A program made the translations under genes and the position numbers. A stretch of 59,958 nt of DNA from Actinomycetota bacterium (lineage in GTDB: Bacteria; Actinomycetota; Actinomycetes; Propionibacteriales; Propionibacteriaceae). Shown piece after piece: positions 39,662 through 48,032 of this stretch; the stretch's first letter is position 1; the number at the start of each line of letters is the position of its first letter. The stretch covers positions 1 to 59,958 of the forward strand of contig JAIUOS010000026.1 of the NCBI GenBank assembly GCA_020161755.1. Reading direction: 5' to 3'. The notes under the pieces were generated by a model. That model saw only the letters and a list, made by a program, of their open reading frames with translations. It did not search any database and had not been told where the DNA came from.

Positions 39662-39860
39662 CCGGCCCGCACCCGCGAGGAGCGGTCCACCAGCCGAGGC
39701 CCTGACAGACAGACAACCCGCCTTAAGCCTGCGGTCCGCACGCGAGAGGAACGGTCCCACCTAAGCGGCTAGCCATAGCGAGGAGGTCCCCTGACAGCGG
39801 CCCTCTCGCGCGAGGAACGGTCGGGGGTCTCTGATGGGACACGCTGAGCACGTCGAGCAG
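39483..39860 (+). ncRNA. Candidate right end and omega-RNA region of the tnpB element
   Basis: Within the last part of the tnpB frame, 39505-39532 contains a hairpin CCCGA-(ggcttcata)-TCGGG. The same 28 bases recur at 47970-47997, immediately before BTAD copy 3. Downstream, three CGCGAGG(A)-CGGTC direct repeats lie at 39674, 39741 and 39809 (67-68 base period), and the stretch ends with GATGGGACACGCT, shared with the start of BTAD copy 1. By analogy with IS605 elements the RNA would cover the end of tnpB and stop at the right end; the exact end is not settled. RNA is inferred, not seen. Confidence 0.45.
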
Positions 39861-39929
39861 AGCGGCTTCACGGGTGCGCCGTATGTCAATGTGGGCCCTT
39901 GCCCGGCCCCCGCGTTCGGGTCGGATGAT

Positions 39930-40697
39930 TCAGCTCTTGGGGAGTCTTGAGGGGCTCCGCTTCTGGAAGGCAGCGGAGCGGGTGATCGGGCGGCCGCCAA
40001 CCTCGAATTCCAAGGGTGTGTCGTCCGCGCCGAAGGCGCTGACCTTGTCGGCGAGCGGCTTGACGTAGTCATACTCATGGATTGCCTGGACGTGTGTGGT
40101 GGCAATGATCTTGGTGACAAGTTCCCGCACGGCGTCGGCGTCACGTGAGGCAATGATCTGCGGGTCCTCGGTGGTCTTGCCGGCTCCCTCGTCGTGTTCG
40201 GTGGTCTTGTCGGTTTCCGGGTCCTTCAGGGCCGGGGTGGCTTGGGGGACGAGTGTCCACTCTGCGCGCTTGCCGAAGGACTGGCGGATGAGGAGGCCCG
40301 CGTCGAGGAGGTCGCCGCACACCTTGCTGATGTGCGGCGGCTTCAGTTCGGTGGCTGCGCAGAGGTCGTCGGTGAAGGCTGTGCCGCCCATGTCGCGGAG
40401 GGCTTGGATCACCCTGGCGCGACGGCCGGTGAGCTTGGCGACGAGGTCCTCTGTGGTCTGTCGGCGCCAGATGGCCGCGTCGAGTTGCACGACGAGGAGG
40501 CGGAGCTGGGCGCCGATGGCCGCAGTGGAGTCGTGTTCGGTCAGCGCCTTGTCGGCGATCTGGTTGCGGAGGAGGCCGAGTTCCTTGGCGCTGGTTGTGC
40601 CTGTGGTGGCGTCGAGCACGAGGAGTGCGACGGTGTCGGTCCAGGCCTGGTCTGGTGTGGGTTCGCTCGCGAGCGTTGCCCAGGCCGATATGGTCAT
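39930..40697 (-). CDS. Winged-helix (MarR-like) regulator
   Basis: A 255-residue protein, ATG 40697 after GGAGGGG. A helical N-terminal ~90 residues leads to a winged helix (GRRARVIQALRDMGGTAFTDDLCAATELKPPHISKVCGDLLDAGLLIRQS-type; wing KRAEWTLVPQA), then an acidic linker and a C-terminal domain ending in basic KRSPSRLPKS. Divergent from the nitrilase-like gene with only 29 bases between starts, so it probably regulates that gene and itself. A broken paralog lies at 36972-37392. Confidence 0.65.
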   Translation of the reverse strand: MTISAWATLASEPTPDQAWTDTVALLVLDATTGTTSAKELGLLRNQIADKALTEHDSTAAIGAQLRLLVVQLDAAIWRRQTTEDLVAKLTGRRARVIQALRDMGGTAFTDDLCAATELKPPHISKVCGDLLDAGLLIRQSFGKRAEWTLVPQATPALKDPETDKTTEHDEGAGKTTEDPQIIASRDADAVRELVTKIIATTHVQAIHEYDYVKPLADKVSAFGADDTPLEFEVGGRPITRSAAFQKRSPSRLPKS

Positions 40698-40726
40698 GGC
40701 GACCCCTCCGTCAGATTGGTAATCGT

Positions 40727-42121
40727 ATGGTAAGTATAGCTGTTGGGGATGTGTTCGCCCAGCTGTTCGACGCCCTGACGAAGGTTCCCGCGGGGGCACA
40801 GACTCTTGAGGACTGGCACAAGTCGGCGGGATTTGCTGCCGGCCGGGCTGTTGTTCGGAGCAAGATCCGGAACGAGGGTGGTCGGCCGTGTCTCGATTCG
40901 TCCGTGATCTCAAGGACGGATCCGGAGTACTCGTATGGAGTGCTGGCTGCCGTGGACATGCTGCTCACGAAGGCCGCGGACACCCGCTTTCCCACCGTGG
41001 ACGGGGTGATCGTCGCGCTCCGCCTTCGGTATCAGCGGCATGGACGGTTCAACGAGACGGTCGGCGGAATGGTGGTGCCCCGCCGGGTTCATCGTGGACG
41101 GGATCATCAGCGCGATGACACGTTCGACCAGGGCCTGAATACGTTGAGGATCAGCGAGCATGCTGCGGCCAGCTGCATGTGGGTGAGAGTCGATCCGACG
41201 ATGGACCATCGACCAGGGCTTGCGGCCCTTCAGATCGGCCAGGTGCCTTTCGCGACCGCGGCAGATCTACAGAGTCGCGAAGTCGTGACATCGGGCGGGA
41301 CTCCTGGGTATGAGTTGCGGCCCGATCCGGGGTTGCAGGCCCGAGTCCCGGAGGCGGCGGCGGCGTTGGATCGTGTGGATCTGGGGATGACGGCCGAGGC
41401 CACTGTCGACGACGGGATTCTGGGTGCTTGGCGGGCGGCGCTGGTTCGGCCGGATGGTCCCACGTGGGTTCTTGTCGGCACGGGTCCGGTTGAGGTGGTT
41501 CCGGGCACGCCAGGAGTGTCTGCTCCGGTAAGGACCGAGCCGTTCAAGGACGGGTCTCAGGTTCCGGTGAACCGGGCAGTGATCGTGCATGGCCGGACGG
41601 GACGGCTGATCGCGGTAGCGGACAAGATGCGCGGTTACTGCATCGCGGCGGGGGACCTCGAGACCTACGGGCTCGTGAAGGGCGCCGAGAGTAGGGTGGA
41701 GGGGATTCGAGACGGCACGAAGGTTGTGATCGTGGAGAGCCATGCGGGCAGGTTCAGCGTGCAGGTGTGTGAGGACCTCGATCGGCTGACCGAGATCGGG
41801 CCGATGCTGAAGGAGTTGGGGGTCAGCCACATCCTCAATCCTGTTGTTGCTCCGGAGCTTGAGAAGTGGAGGTGGCAGCACAAGGCGGGGGCCGCGCTGC
41901 TCAAGGACGCCGGGGCGCGCCTGATCACGGGAAACAGCCTGGCCATCCAGAGGTTCAAGGCGGGGTCAGACGAGGGCGTGCCCACGCTGATGGTTGTTGA
42001 TGATCCAGGGAAGGGCGAGGAGTTTCAGCTCGTGGCCAATCCCGCTGCTGGCGCGCAGACCGATGAGGAAGATGCCGTCACCGTGCGGTCGGGGAGTGTT
42101 TCGTCTGCGCCGCTGCCGTGA
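40727..42121 (+). CDS. Nitrilase-like (carbon-nitrogen hydrolase fold) protein
   Basis: A 464-residue protein from ATG 40727. The C-terminal half has a nitrilase-superfamily look: GDLETYGLV, then VVIVESHAGRFSVQVCEDLDRLTEIGPMLKELGVSHILNPVV, with the candidate nucleophile Cys in VCEDL. The N-terminal ~200 residues are unlike simple nitrilases, so the protein is a fusion or a divergent member. Reaction unknown; some nitrilase-domain proteins belong to phage-defence genes. Divergently paired with a winged-helix regulator and followed by a DUF3800 gene. Confidence 0.55.
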   Translation: MVSIAVGDVFAQLFDALTKVPAGAQTLEDWHKSAGFAAGRAVVRSKIRNEGGRPCLDSSVISRTDPEYSYGVLAAVDMLLTKAADTRFPTVDGVIVALRLRYQRHGRFNETVGGMVVPRRVHRGRDHQRDDTFDQGLNTLRISEHAAASCMWVRVDPTMDHRPGLAALQIGQVPFATAADLQSREVVTSGGTPGYELRPDPGLQARVPEAAAALDRVDLGMTAEATVDDGILGAWRAALVRPDGPTWVLVGTGPVEVVPGTPGVSAPVRTEPFKDGSQVPVNRAVIVHGRTGRLIAVADKMRGYCIAAGDLETYGLVKGAESRVEGIRDGTKVVIVESHAGRFSVQVCEDLDRLTEIGPMLKELGVSHILNPVVAPELEKWRWQHKAGAALLKDAGARLITGNSLAIQRFKAGSDEGVPTLMVVDDPGKGEEFQLVANPAAGAQTDEEDAVTVRSGSVSSAPLP

Positions 42122-42207
42122 GTTCGCTGCGGTAGGCGGATCTCGGTGTTGAGAGGTGGTGTGGCCGGGGCGACCAGCGCGTGCGCGAGTTGCATAGAGT
42201 GTTGGCT

Positions 42208-42912
42208 ATGCCCCCGTCGCTTGATCGTCTGATCTACGTCGACGACTCGGGGAACCCGGCATCAGGGACGGTCGTCTACGGCTGGGTTGAGTTCTCTCCT
42301 GATCACTGGGCGAGCGTTCTGCGGTGCTGGCTGGAGATGCGGAAGCGTCTGTGGAGGGAGTTTTCGATCCCAGTCACGCAGGAGCTGCACGCTACCGAGT
42401 ACGTCAACGGCCGAAGCCGTATCACCAAGCGGTTCCCGGCCAAGCATCTACACAACGGCGTCGAGTACTGGAAGGACTTGGGGCGGGAGATTGCCGTCGA
42501 GTGCCTGGAGACGCTGCGTTGCAGTGAGGGTCTCACCGTTGGGGCGGTGTGGCGCGAGGGTGATCCTTGTCGCATCGCCCAGACGAAGCGGGAAGCCTAC
42601 GCGGCGCTCATCCAGAGGATCGAGAACGAGCTGTCCGGCTCGGACTCCCTTGCGATGGTGTTCATGGACGGAGACGGCTCTGATAGCTCCTACCGGGCAA
42701 CCCATCGGAACCTCACTCTCGGCGATCGCCGGGTGATCGAGGACGCGATCCATCTGGACTCCAGGTCGTCCCAGCTCGTCCAGATGGCTGACCTGGTCGC
42801 TTGGTGCGCGAACTCGCACCACGACCGGCACACTGGTAACGAGTTCGCGTGGGAGTGGTACTCGACCTACCTCGCCGAACGCGACCCGCGCCGACAGCCG
42901 GCGCAGATCTAG
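42208..42912 (+). CDS. DUF3800 protein (predicted RNase H-like nuclease)
   Basis: A 234-residue protein from ATG 42208 (GTG 42181 is an in-frame alternative). LIYVDDSGNPASGTVVYGWVEF is the DUF3800 start with its acidic residue. MVFMDGDGS and RRVIEDAIHLDSRSSQLVQMADLVAWCAN match the later DUF3800 motifs. The family has an RNase H-like fold and is widespread in mobile elements; biochemical role is unproven. TTGCATAGAGT just upstream may be its promoter. Confidence 0.75.
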   Translation: MPPSLDRLIYVDDSGNPASGTVVYGWVEFSPDHWASVLRCWLEMRKRLWREFSIPVTQELHATEYVNGRSRITKRFPAKHLHNGVEYWKDLGREIAVECLETLRCSEGLTVGAVWREGDPCRIAQTKREAYAALIQRIENELSGSDSLAMVFMDGDGSDSSYRATHRNLTLGDRRVIEDAIHLDSRSSQLVQMADLVAWCANSHHDRHTGNEFAWEWYSTYLAERDPRRQPAQI

Positions 42913-42926
42913 TCGGAGAAACAGCA

Positions 42927-42958
42927 AGACCCCCTGATCCACGTGTGTGGGGGGGTCT
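42927..42958 (+). terminator. Hairpin terminator after DUF3800 gene
   Basis: AGACCCCC and GGGGGTCT arms are separated by 16 bases, starting 15 bases after the stop. It separates this gene from the convergent sigma-factor island. Bases from 42959 to 43180 hold nothing else I can support. Confidence 0.65.
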
Positions 42959-43180
42959 GCGGAAGAAAGACTATCACTCCAGCCCCTCACGGAGAAACAT
43001 GCATCGACGTCCGCGCCGGATCTGAACACACCGATATGGTCGTGCAGCTGCGGATGTGTCCGGCTGGAAGGGTGAGTTGAAGTCGCTTGGTCCGGTCGAC
43101 AGCGTCCCGGCGCCGCGCCACGGTCATCCCGTAGGTCTAGCAGCGGAGAGCCCGGGGTGCCGGCGAGGCTCAAGGGCGAC

Positions 43181-44056
43181 CTATTGGAGGCGTTGGGTGC
43201 ATTGGCTGCTGTTGCCGAGTTGGGTGGTGAAGCCTTGGGTGTCCCAGCGCGCGGTGACGCAGCGGGTGGTCCAGTAGAAGGTCCAGGTGAAGCGCTGGAG
43301 GGCGATGTGGTCGTTGCTGTAAGCATCGTTGGTGGGGCTGCGGTTGGCTTTCCAGAAGGCTTCCAGTTTTCGTGCCCAGGCGCCTTCGTCGCGTTTGTAG
43401 TCGGCGAGTGTGGTGCCGGCGAACATGGTGCCGAGTTGGTTCGCGCCGGAGGCCTGGATGGCGTTGGCGCCGCCGATGGAGATGGCGAGCGTGATTCCGA
43501 TTGCGACGGCGACTGTGATGGCGAGCTTTGCGAGTCGTCGCACGTCTAGTTGTCTGCTGGTGACGGTATCGCGGATGAGCAGGACTGTCGTGGCGAGGCC
43601 GGCCCCGATGAGGGCTCCGATGGTGTTTGTGGCGATGTCGGCGAGGTCATTGGCGCCACTGCCGAGGAGGGGTTGGGTGACTTCGATGGCCGCCGAGATC
43701 AGAGCGGCGGCTCCGGTGACTCGAAGTGGTGTCTTCCAGAGCAGGGTGGCGAACAGACCGAGAGGCACGAACAGTGCGATGTTCAGGGCGGTGTCAAGCC
43801 CGACGCTGCCGGAGACAAGTCGGTCGAGCGGCCAGCGTGTGAGGCAGTCCAGGCATGTTCCGATGGGTGGTTCACGAAGGAGCGTCAGCTGGAGGATGCC
43901 GCCGAACGAGGCGGCGGCGAGGAAGAACAGGACTCGGCGGGAAACCGTTCCCAATCGGTTTCGGAGCGCGATGGTGAGACCGATGGCGAAGGTCAGGATG
44001 ATCGTCGCGTTGATGGGGAGGGTCGGGGTGAGGAAGTAGCCGAGGTAGCCGGTCAT
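43181..44056 (-). CDS. VanZ-like membrane protein with extra C-terminal domain
   Basis: A 291-residue protein. Hydrophobic helices fill the first ~215 residues. LDTALNIALFVPLGLFATLLWK and SAAIEVTQPLLGSGANDLADIATNTIGALIGAG are the VanZ family signature. The C-terminal ~75 residues are soluble, with two cysteines, and probably outside the membrane. VanZ proteins are linked to cell-wall antibiotic resistance of unclear mechanism. Coupled by ATGA to the lipoprotein gene upstream. Confidence 0.75.
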   Translation of the reverse strand: MTGYLGYFLTPTLPINATIILTFAIGLTIALRNRLGTVSRRVLFFLAAASFGGILQLTLLREPPIGTCLDCLTRWPLDRLVSGSVGLDTALNIALFVPLGLFATLLWKTPLRVTGAAALISAAIEVTQPLLGSGANDLADIATNTIGALIGAGLATTVLLIRDTVTSRQLDVRRLAKLAITVAVAIGITLAISIGGANAIQASGANQLGTMFAGTTLADYKRDEGAWARKLEAFWKANRSPTNDAYSNDHIALQRFTWTFYWTTRCVTARWDTQGFTTQLGNSSQCTQRLQ

Positions 44057-44526
44057 CTTGGGGCGCAGTTCGTGGCGACGTAGTCGCGCAGGGGGTCGAG
44101 GTCGCCGGTGGCGATTCCCTTCTGAATGCCGTTGAACAGCGCGTGGCCGTTGTCGTCGATGTGTGACCAGGCGCTCATGGTGGTGAAGGTCTCCAGGTTC
44201 TTCAGCGTGTGCGCGTCGTGATGGGCGAGGCCGTAGGTGGCCCAGGCGCAGTACCAGTGAAACTGCGCGCCTTGTTCTCCGACGCCAGGTTCGTAGCGGT
44301 AGTCGGGCTGGTCGGCATTCATCTCGAGCGGCTGGTCGGGCCAGGTGGTTCCCGGTGGTAGTTGGAGGTGTTTGGTTTCGGCTCTGTACTCGGCGATCGT
44401 TTGGTCCTTGGTGAGGAGCGTTGGCTGCTGCTGGGTCGGTGTGCAGCCGGCAAGTAAGGCAAGGCCGGCGAGGGTTGCAAGGCCGAGCCTGGCAACCCTC
44501 GCGGCTGAGCGTGATTTCAGGGGCAT
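44053..44526 (-). CDS. Putative lipoprotein
   Basis: A 157-residue protein with lipobox LLAGC after a signal peptide, then a soluble domain with two cysteines (WYCAWATYGL, ATNCAPR). No family recognised. It lies between a secreted protein gene and VanZ in the sigma-factor island and is probably exported and anchored. Confidence 0.65.
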   Translation of the reverse strand: MPLKSRSAARVARLGLATLAGLALLAGCTPTQQQPTLLTKDQTIAEYRAETKHLQLPPGTTWPDQPLEMNADQPDYRYEPGVGEQGAQFHWYCAWATYGLAHHDAHTLKNLETFTTMSAWSHIDDNGHALFNGIQKGIATGDLDPLRDYVATNCAPR

Positions 44527-44530
44527 GTGG

Positions 44531-44944
44531 TCAGTAGTCGAGCGTGCCCGCGAAGTCGGTGCTCGGCGATCCGCTGGTGCGGGAGTTGACGCAGGTGAAG
44601 ACGAGGCGGAAGCCGGTGTTCACCGGGCTGTACTTGCCCAGGTTCTGGTAGCTGTCCAGGGGCGGGTAGTTGCGGATGGTGGAGTTCGCGCCGTCGCTTT
44701 CGCGGCGGGTGCGCATCTGGACGCCGAGCGGGCCGGTGGTGGACAGCTTGGCGCGGACCTGCTTGTTGGCGACGCTGGTGTAGCGGACGTTGCTGGAGAC
44801 GGACCAGTGGTCGGTGCAGGGGCTGAGCCAGGAGGTTGAGCCGCTGATCGGGGAGGTCACTGCCCAGGCGTTCGGGATGGCTGTGGTGAAGGCGATCGCT
44901 GCTGCTGCTGCGGTCATGGCAATGCGGCGTTTCTTGAGTGACAT
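44531..44944 (-). CDS. Secreted protein of unknown function
   Basis: A 137-residue protein with a clear signal peptide (MTAAAAAIAFTTAIPNAWA) and a beta-rich mature part with two cysteines (LSPCTDHW, VFTCVNS). ATG 44944 follows AGAGGACC. It looks like an extracellular domain of about 105 residues. No known family. Confidence 0.6.
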   Translation of the reverse strand: MSLKKRRIAMTAAAAAIAFTTAIPNAWAVTSPISGSTSWLSPCTDHWSVSSNVRYTSVANKQVRAKLSTTGPLGVQMRTRRESDGANSTIRNYPPLDSYQNLGKYSPVNTGFRLVFTCVNSRTSGSPSTDFAGTLDY

Positions 44945-45021
44945 AGTGGTCCTCTACTCACTGGGGGTTGGAAGGGCCGGTCGGCCTTCTGTTCTGAAAG
45001 TTGGGCGAGGTGCCGAAGTTG

Positions 45022-45492
45022 TTACACGGCGCAGACGACTTTGTCGATGGTCTTGGTGACGTTCTTGGTGGCGCCAGCGTTCACGGTGACGATGACGGTG
45101 CTGCCCTTGCGTCCGGTGACGGTGCCGGAGCTGCGTGCGTTGCTGATCGAGAAGACCTGGGGGAGGGCGGCGACGCTGTTGGAGGAGGGGCAGGCGGTGA
45201 AGTCGAGGTGGGATCCGCCGCCGTTGATGTCGCTGAACGCGCAGAACTTGCCGGAGGGGCAGGTGGAAGCCGCGGCTGCGGCACGGGCGGGGCGGGTGGT
45301 TGGTTCGACGGTGAGGATGGTGCCGTCCGGCCATGTCACCTGGTTCCAGGCGGTCCGGACGCCGCCGGGCGCCATTTGGAGGGCGTAGCTGATCTGTGCG
45401 CTGGCGTCGCTGTCGTCGGCGTGGGCGGGGGTGGGGATCATTAAGGTGCTCGTCGCGGTCAGGAGCGCGACGAGCAGAGTGAGTCGGTGCAT
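45022..45492 (-). CDS. Secreted peptidase-inhibitor-I36-like protein
   Basis: A 156-residue protein with signal peptide (LLVALLTATSTLMIPTPAHA). The segment CPSGKFCAFSDINGGGSHLDFTAC has the cysteine and glycine pattern of actinobacterial I36-type inhibitors and beta-gamma-crystallin-like domains. The N-terminal part (WNQVTWPDGTILTVEP) is common in streptomycete secreted proteins. ATG 45492 follows AAGGAAT. Enzyme inhibition is not proven. Confidence 0.6.
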   Translation of the reverse strand: MHRLTLLVALLTATSTLMIPTPAHADDSDASAQISYALQMAPGGVRTAWNQVTWPDGTILTVEPTTRPARAAAAASTCPSGKFCAFSDINGGGSHLDFTACPSSNSVAALPQVFSISNARSSGTVTGRKGSTVIVTVNAGATKNVTKTIDKVVCAV

Positions 45493-45595
45493 TGGAGATT
45501 CCTTCTATGGGTTGAGGTTGCGCCAACTCTCGCTATTGGGCCAGCACCGCGTTTCGTTACACACGGCGGTGAGGAAGTCCGACGGGCGTCTCAGC

Positions 45596-46564
45596 TCAGG
45601 GGGTCTCCCAAGTGGTGTACTCGATGACCGCCGGTGTTGGGATGTCGGTCCGGTCGGTGCCGCGGTAGATGACCTCGGTGGCGGTGACCCGGCCGGTGTC
45701 GGGAGAGATCATCAGGAGGCTTTGGGTGTCCTTCTGAGTGGGTGCTGCGAACACCAGGACGTTTCGGCCGAGCCGGTCGGTGCTGGTTCCGAGGATCTGG
45801 ATGTCCTGCAGGCCGGCGAGGTATCCCAGGAAGGCCTCTTGTTGGGCGGGTGTCAGGATGCGCTCGGCCATGAGTGTGCGGATGCCGGTGAACGCGTTGC
45901 TCGTCGGCGATGGGGAGTTCAGGGGTAGGTGGTCGGCCAGGTAGTCGCCGAACGCGCCGGGATTCGTGGGCGGCGAGTCGGGGAAGATCTGTTGGTCGGG
46001 GTCGACCGTGACGGTGTCGAGCTGGGTTCCTGGGGCGGGCGCGTTGGGGTCGTCGGCGGGGCGTCCGGCGGCGTCGTAGGGTTGGGCGGCGTAGTCGGTG
46101 TAGCTGGTGATGCCGTGGGGGCCGAGGTTTGCCACGCGGCGTCTGGGGTCGATGGTGGAGGCGGTGATCTTGCCGGTGGCGTCAACGTCGCTGGATAGGG
46201 CCCACCACTGGGTCGCGATCTCGGTGCTGGCAGACCGGTCGGGTTGGGCGGTGGCGCGTGCTTGGAGCTGGTGAAGCGTCGTGACTGCGTCCTGGCCGGT
46301 CGTGGTGATGGTCGGCATCGGTGGTGTGGCGGCGAAGGCCTTACCAGGCTGGGCGAGGTTGACGCTTGTGATCACTACGGCGACAGCGGCCACGGCCGCG
46401 GCAGCCCAGATCCACCGAGCCGGTCGGCGCGGTAGTTGAGTGCGGTGGGCGGTGGTGTCCTCCGCGTTGCTGGCAAGGATGTTGTCCAGGTCGGACTCTG
46501 CGCGCGAGCTGAGCGGCTGCTCTGCGGGCTTCGCTTGACGGATCAGTCGTTCTGCACGGTCCAT
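45596..46564 (-). CDS. CU044_5270-type membrane protein, probable anti-sigma partner
   Basis: A 322-residue protein with a cytoplasmic N-terminal ~50 residues, one membrane helix at about 51-70 (WIWAAAAVAAVAVVITSVNLA) and a large outer domain. The QQEAFLGYLAGLQDIQILG and SPDTGRVTATEVIYR segments are typical of the actinobacterial CU044_5270 family, which follows ECF sigma genes. Its start overlaps the sigma gene by 22 bases. It probably controls the sigma factor. Confidence 0.7.
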   Translation of the reverse strand: MDRAERLIRQAKPAEQPLSSRAESDLDNILASNAEDTTAHRTQLPRRPARWIWAAAAVAAVAVVITSVNLAQPGKAFAATPPMPTITTTGQDAVTTLHQLQARATAQPDRSASTEIATQWWALSSDVDATGKITASTIDPRRRVANLGPHGITSYTDYAAQPYDAAGRPADDPNAPAPGTQLDTVTVDPDQQIFPDSPPTNPGAFGDYLADHLPLNSPSPTSNAFTGIRTLMAERILTPAQQEAFLGYLAGLQDIQILGTSTDRLGRNVLVFAAPTQKDTQSLLMISPDTGRVTATEVIYRGTDRTDIPTPAVIEYTTWETP

Positions 46565-47121
46565 GGGCTCACCTCCTCGAGTGTTGTGGCGCGTCCGGTC
46601 TGTTGATCGAATGCCTTCAGAAAGGCGCGTTGGGCGCGGTGGAGCCTTACACGCAGGGTGCCTTCACGGATACCGAGTGCGCTGGCGGCCTCCGCGCCGG
46701 TGAGGTCGCACCAGTAGGTCAGGATGAGAGGTTCGCTGTGTGTTGCGGGAAGGCTCTGCAGGACCCGCAGGACGTCGAGGTGTTCGTCGGAGCGTGAGGT
46801 CGAGTCGTCGGTAATCGGACCGTGGGTGTCGAGGTCTGGTGTTGGGGTTTCCCGGCGTCGGGCGGATCGGTAGTAGTCGCCGATCTTGTTGCGGAGCACG
46901 CCGTAGAGCCAGCCGGCGGTGAGGTTGCCAGCGCGCTGGTAGTGCTGCCAGCTGACGAGGAAGGCTTCAGCCACGAGGGCCTCGCAGTCTGCGCCGGCGG
47001 CTCGGCAGCGTGCAAGGTTCAGCGCTGGCTGGTAGTTCTTCCGGTAGAACGCAGCGAACTCCTCGGGTGCGGTGTGCGCCGAGGAAGTTGTAGCGTCGCT
47101 GCTGGACCCGGGGGAGGGCAT
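46543..47121 (-). CDS. ECF RNA polymerase sigma factor
   Basis: A 192-residue sigma-70 family protein. Region 2 is FAAFYRKNYQPALNLARCRAAG ... EAFLVSWQHY; region 4 is LQSLPATHSEPLILTYWCDLTGAEAASALGIREGTLRVRLHRAQRAFLKA-type, with HTH. It likely drives the downstream island of secreted proteins and VanZ in response to an envelope signal (inferred from content). Confidence 0.85.
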   Translation of the reverse strand: MPSPGSSSDATTSSAHTAPEEFAAFYRKNYQPALNLARCRAAGADCEALVAEAFLVSWQHYQRAGNLTAGWLYGVLRNKIGDYYRSARRRETPTPDLDTHGPITDDSTSRSDEHLDVLRVLQSLPATHSEPLILTYWCDLTGAEAASALGIREGTLRVRLHRAQRAFLKAFDQQTGRATTLEEVSPWTVQND

Positions 47122-47243
47122 GCCAGCAGCCTAACCTCCCTTCTCTGGGGGCTCGGAGGTTCTTCTGGGCATCCTCGGTGGTCGGCGACGGTTCTTTCCG
47201 TGCCTGATGGGCTTGGGTATTCACTGGGCCCCTCTTGAGTCGG

Positions 47244-47818
47244 TCAGGTGACGCATCTGCGGGCGGCCGCCAGCGCCTGTGCGCCGTGGGGGGCTGGCCC
47301 GCCATTCCAGTTGGGGAAGGTGATCTCAGCCAGGTGTAGGGCGTAGGAGACCCCTTCGTCGCCGGTCGGCGGCACGGTGGCATAGGTCACCACGCCAGCC
47401 AGGGGGTAATCTGGCCGGAGGTCAGCTTGGTTGAGATCACGTCATAGCCCAGGCCGGCTTTCACAGCAGCGCTCCGCACGACCCCGGACTCGGGATCGAC
47501 GCCGTGGTGGGTCTGGTTCATTCTGCCGAGGTCGTTGCGCTCGCGGGCATCAAGCTCCCGGCAGGTGAGGTCGGGAGTACCCGTAAGATGCGGCGATGAG
47601 GGTGCAAGTGTCGGCACGGGCTCGGGAGGAGCCTCCGTTTGCTTGGTTGGCTGTGTGGTGCTGGGAATGTTGGTGCAGCCGGCAAGCAACAGCGCCGCGG
47701 CGAGCTCGACGACCCGTCGACGGCCAGGGATCCGGCCCCGCGCGGGACCTGATGGGCAGGGTGTGGTGCTTCCGGCGGGCTCTTGGTGGAGAGTGGCCGG
47801 TGTCGGTGGAGGAGTCAT
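47244..47818 (-). pseudogene. Lipoprotein gene with probable frameshift
   Basis: The start at 47818 opens a protein with a basic N-terminus, hydrophobic stretch and lipobox-like LLLAGC. The frame ends at 47387 (143 residues). The next frame continues without break as YPLAGVVTYATVPPTGDEGVSY ... ARRCVT to 47244, reading like the natural C-terminus. The break is near a CCCCC run around 47403, so a sequencing error is as likely as a real mutation. Confidence 0.5.
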
Positions 47819-47874
47819 CTCAACCGAAGTAGTTGGCCTACCCACACGATTTGTTACACCGCAGGGGACGTGGA

Positions 47875-47997
47875 TTAGGCCCGAGGCTTCAGATCGAGTG
47901 ACCATGGAGTTGGCTTGAGGGCCACAGCCGACCCGATTGGATCGACGGCGAGCCCGACTCCCGACTACAGGATCCCGAGGCTTCATATCGGGTGCCC
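47875..47997 (+). repeat. Two tnpB-type right-end hairpins upstream of BTAD copy 3
   Basis: 47970-47997 is identical over 28 bases to 39505-39532 inside the intact tnpB end, and the match extends left, weaker, to about 47951. A mutated version lies at about 47880-47899 (CCCGAGGCTTCAGATCGAG). They mark ends of lost tnpB elements. The rest of 47819-48032 holds no gene. Confidence 0.7.
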
Positions 47998-48032
47998 CAT
48001 GGAACCCGGCATCGACTTCTAGCGGGCATCGC

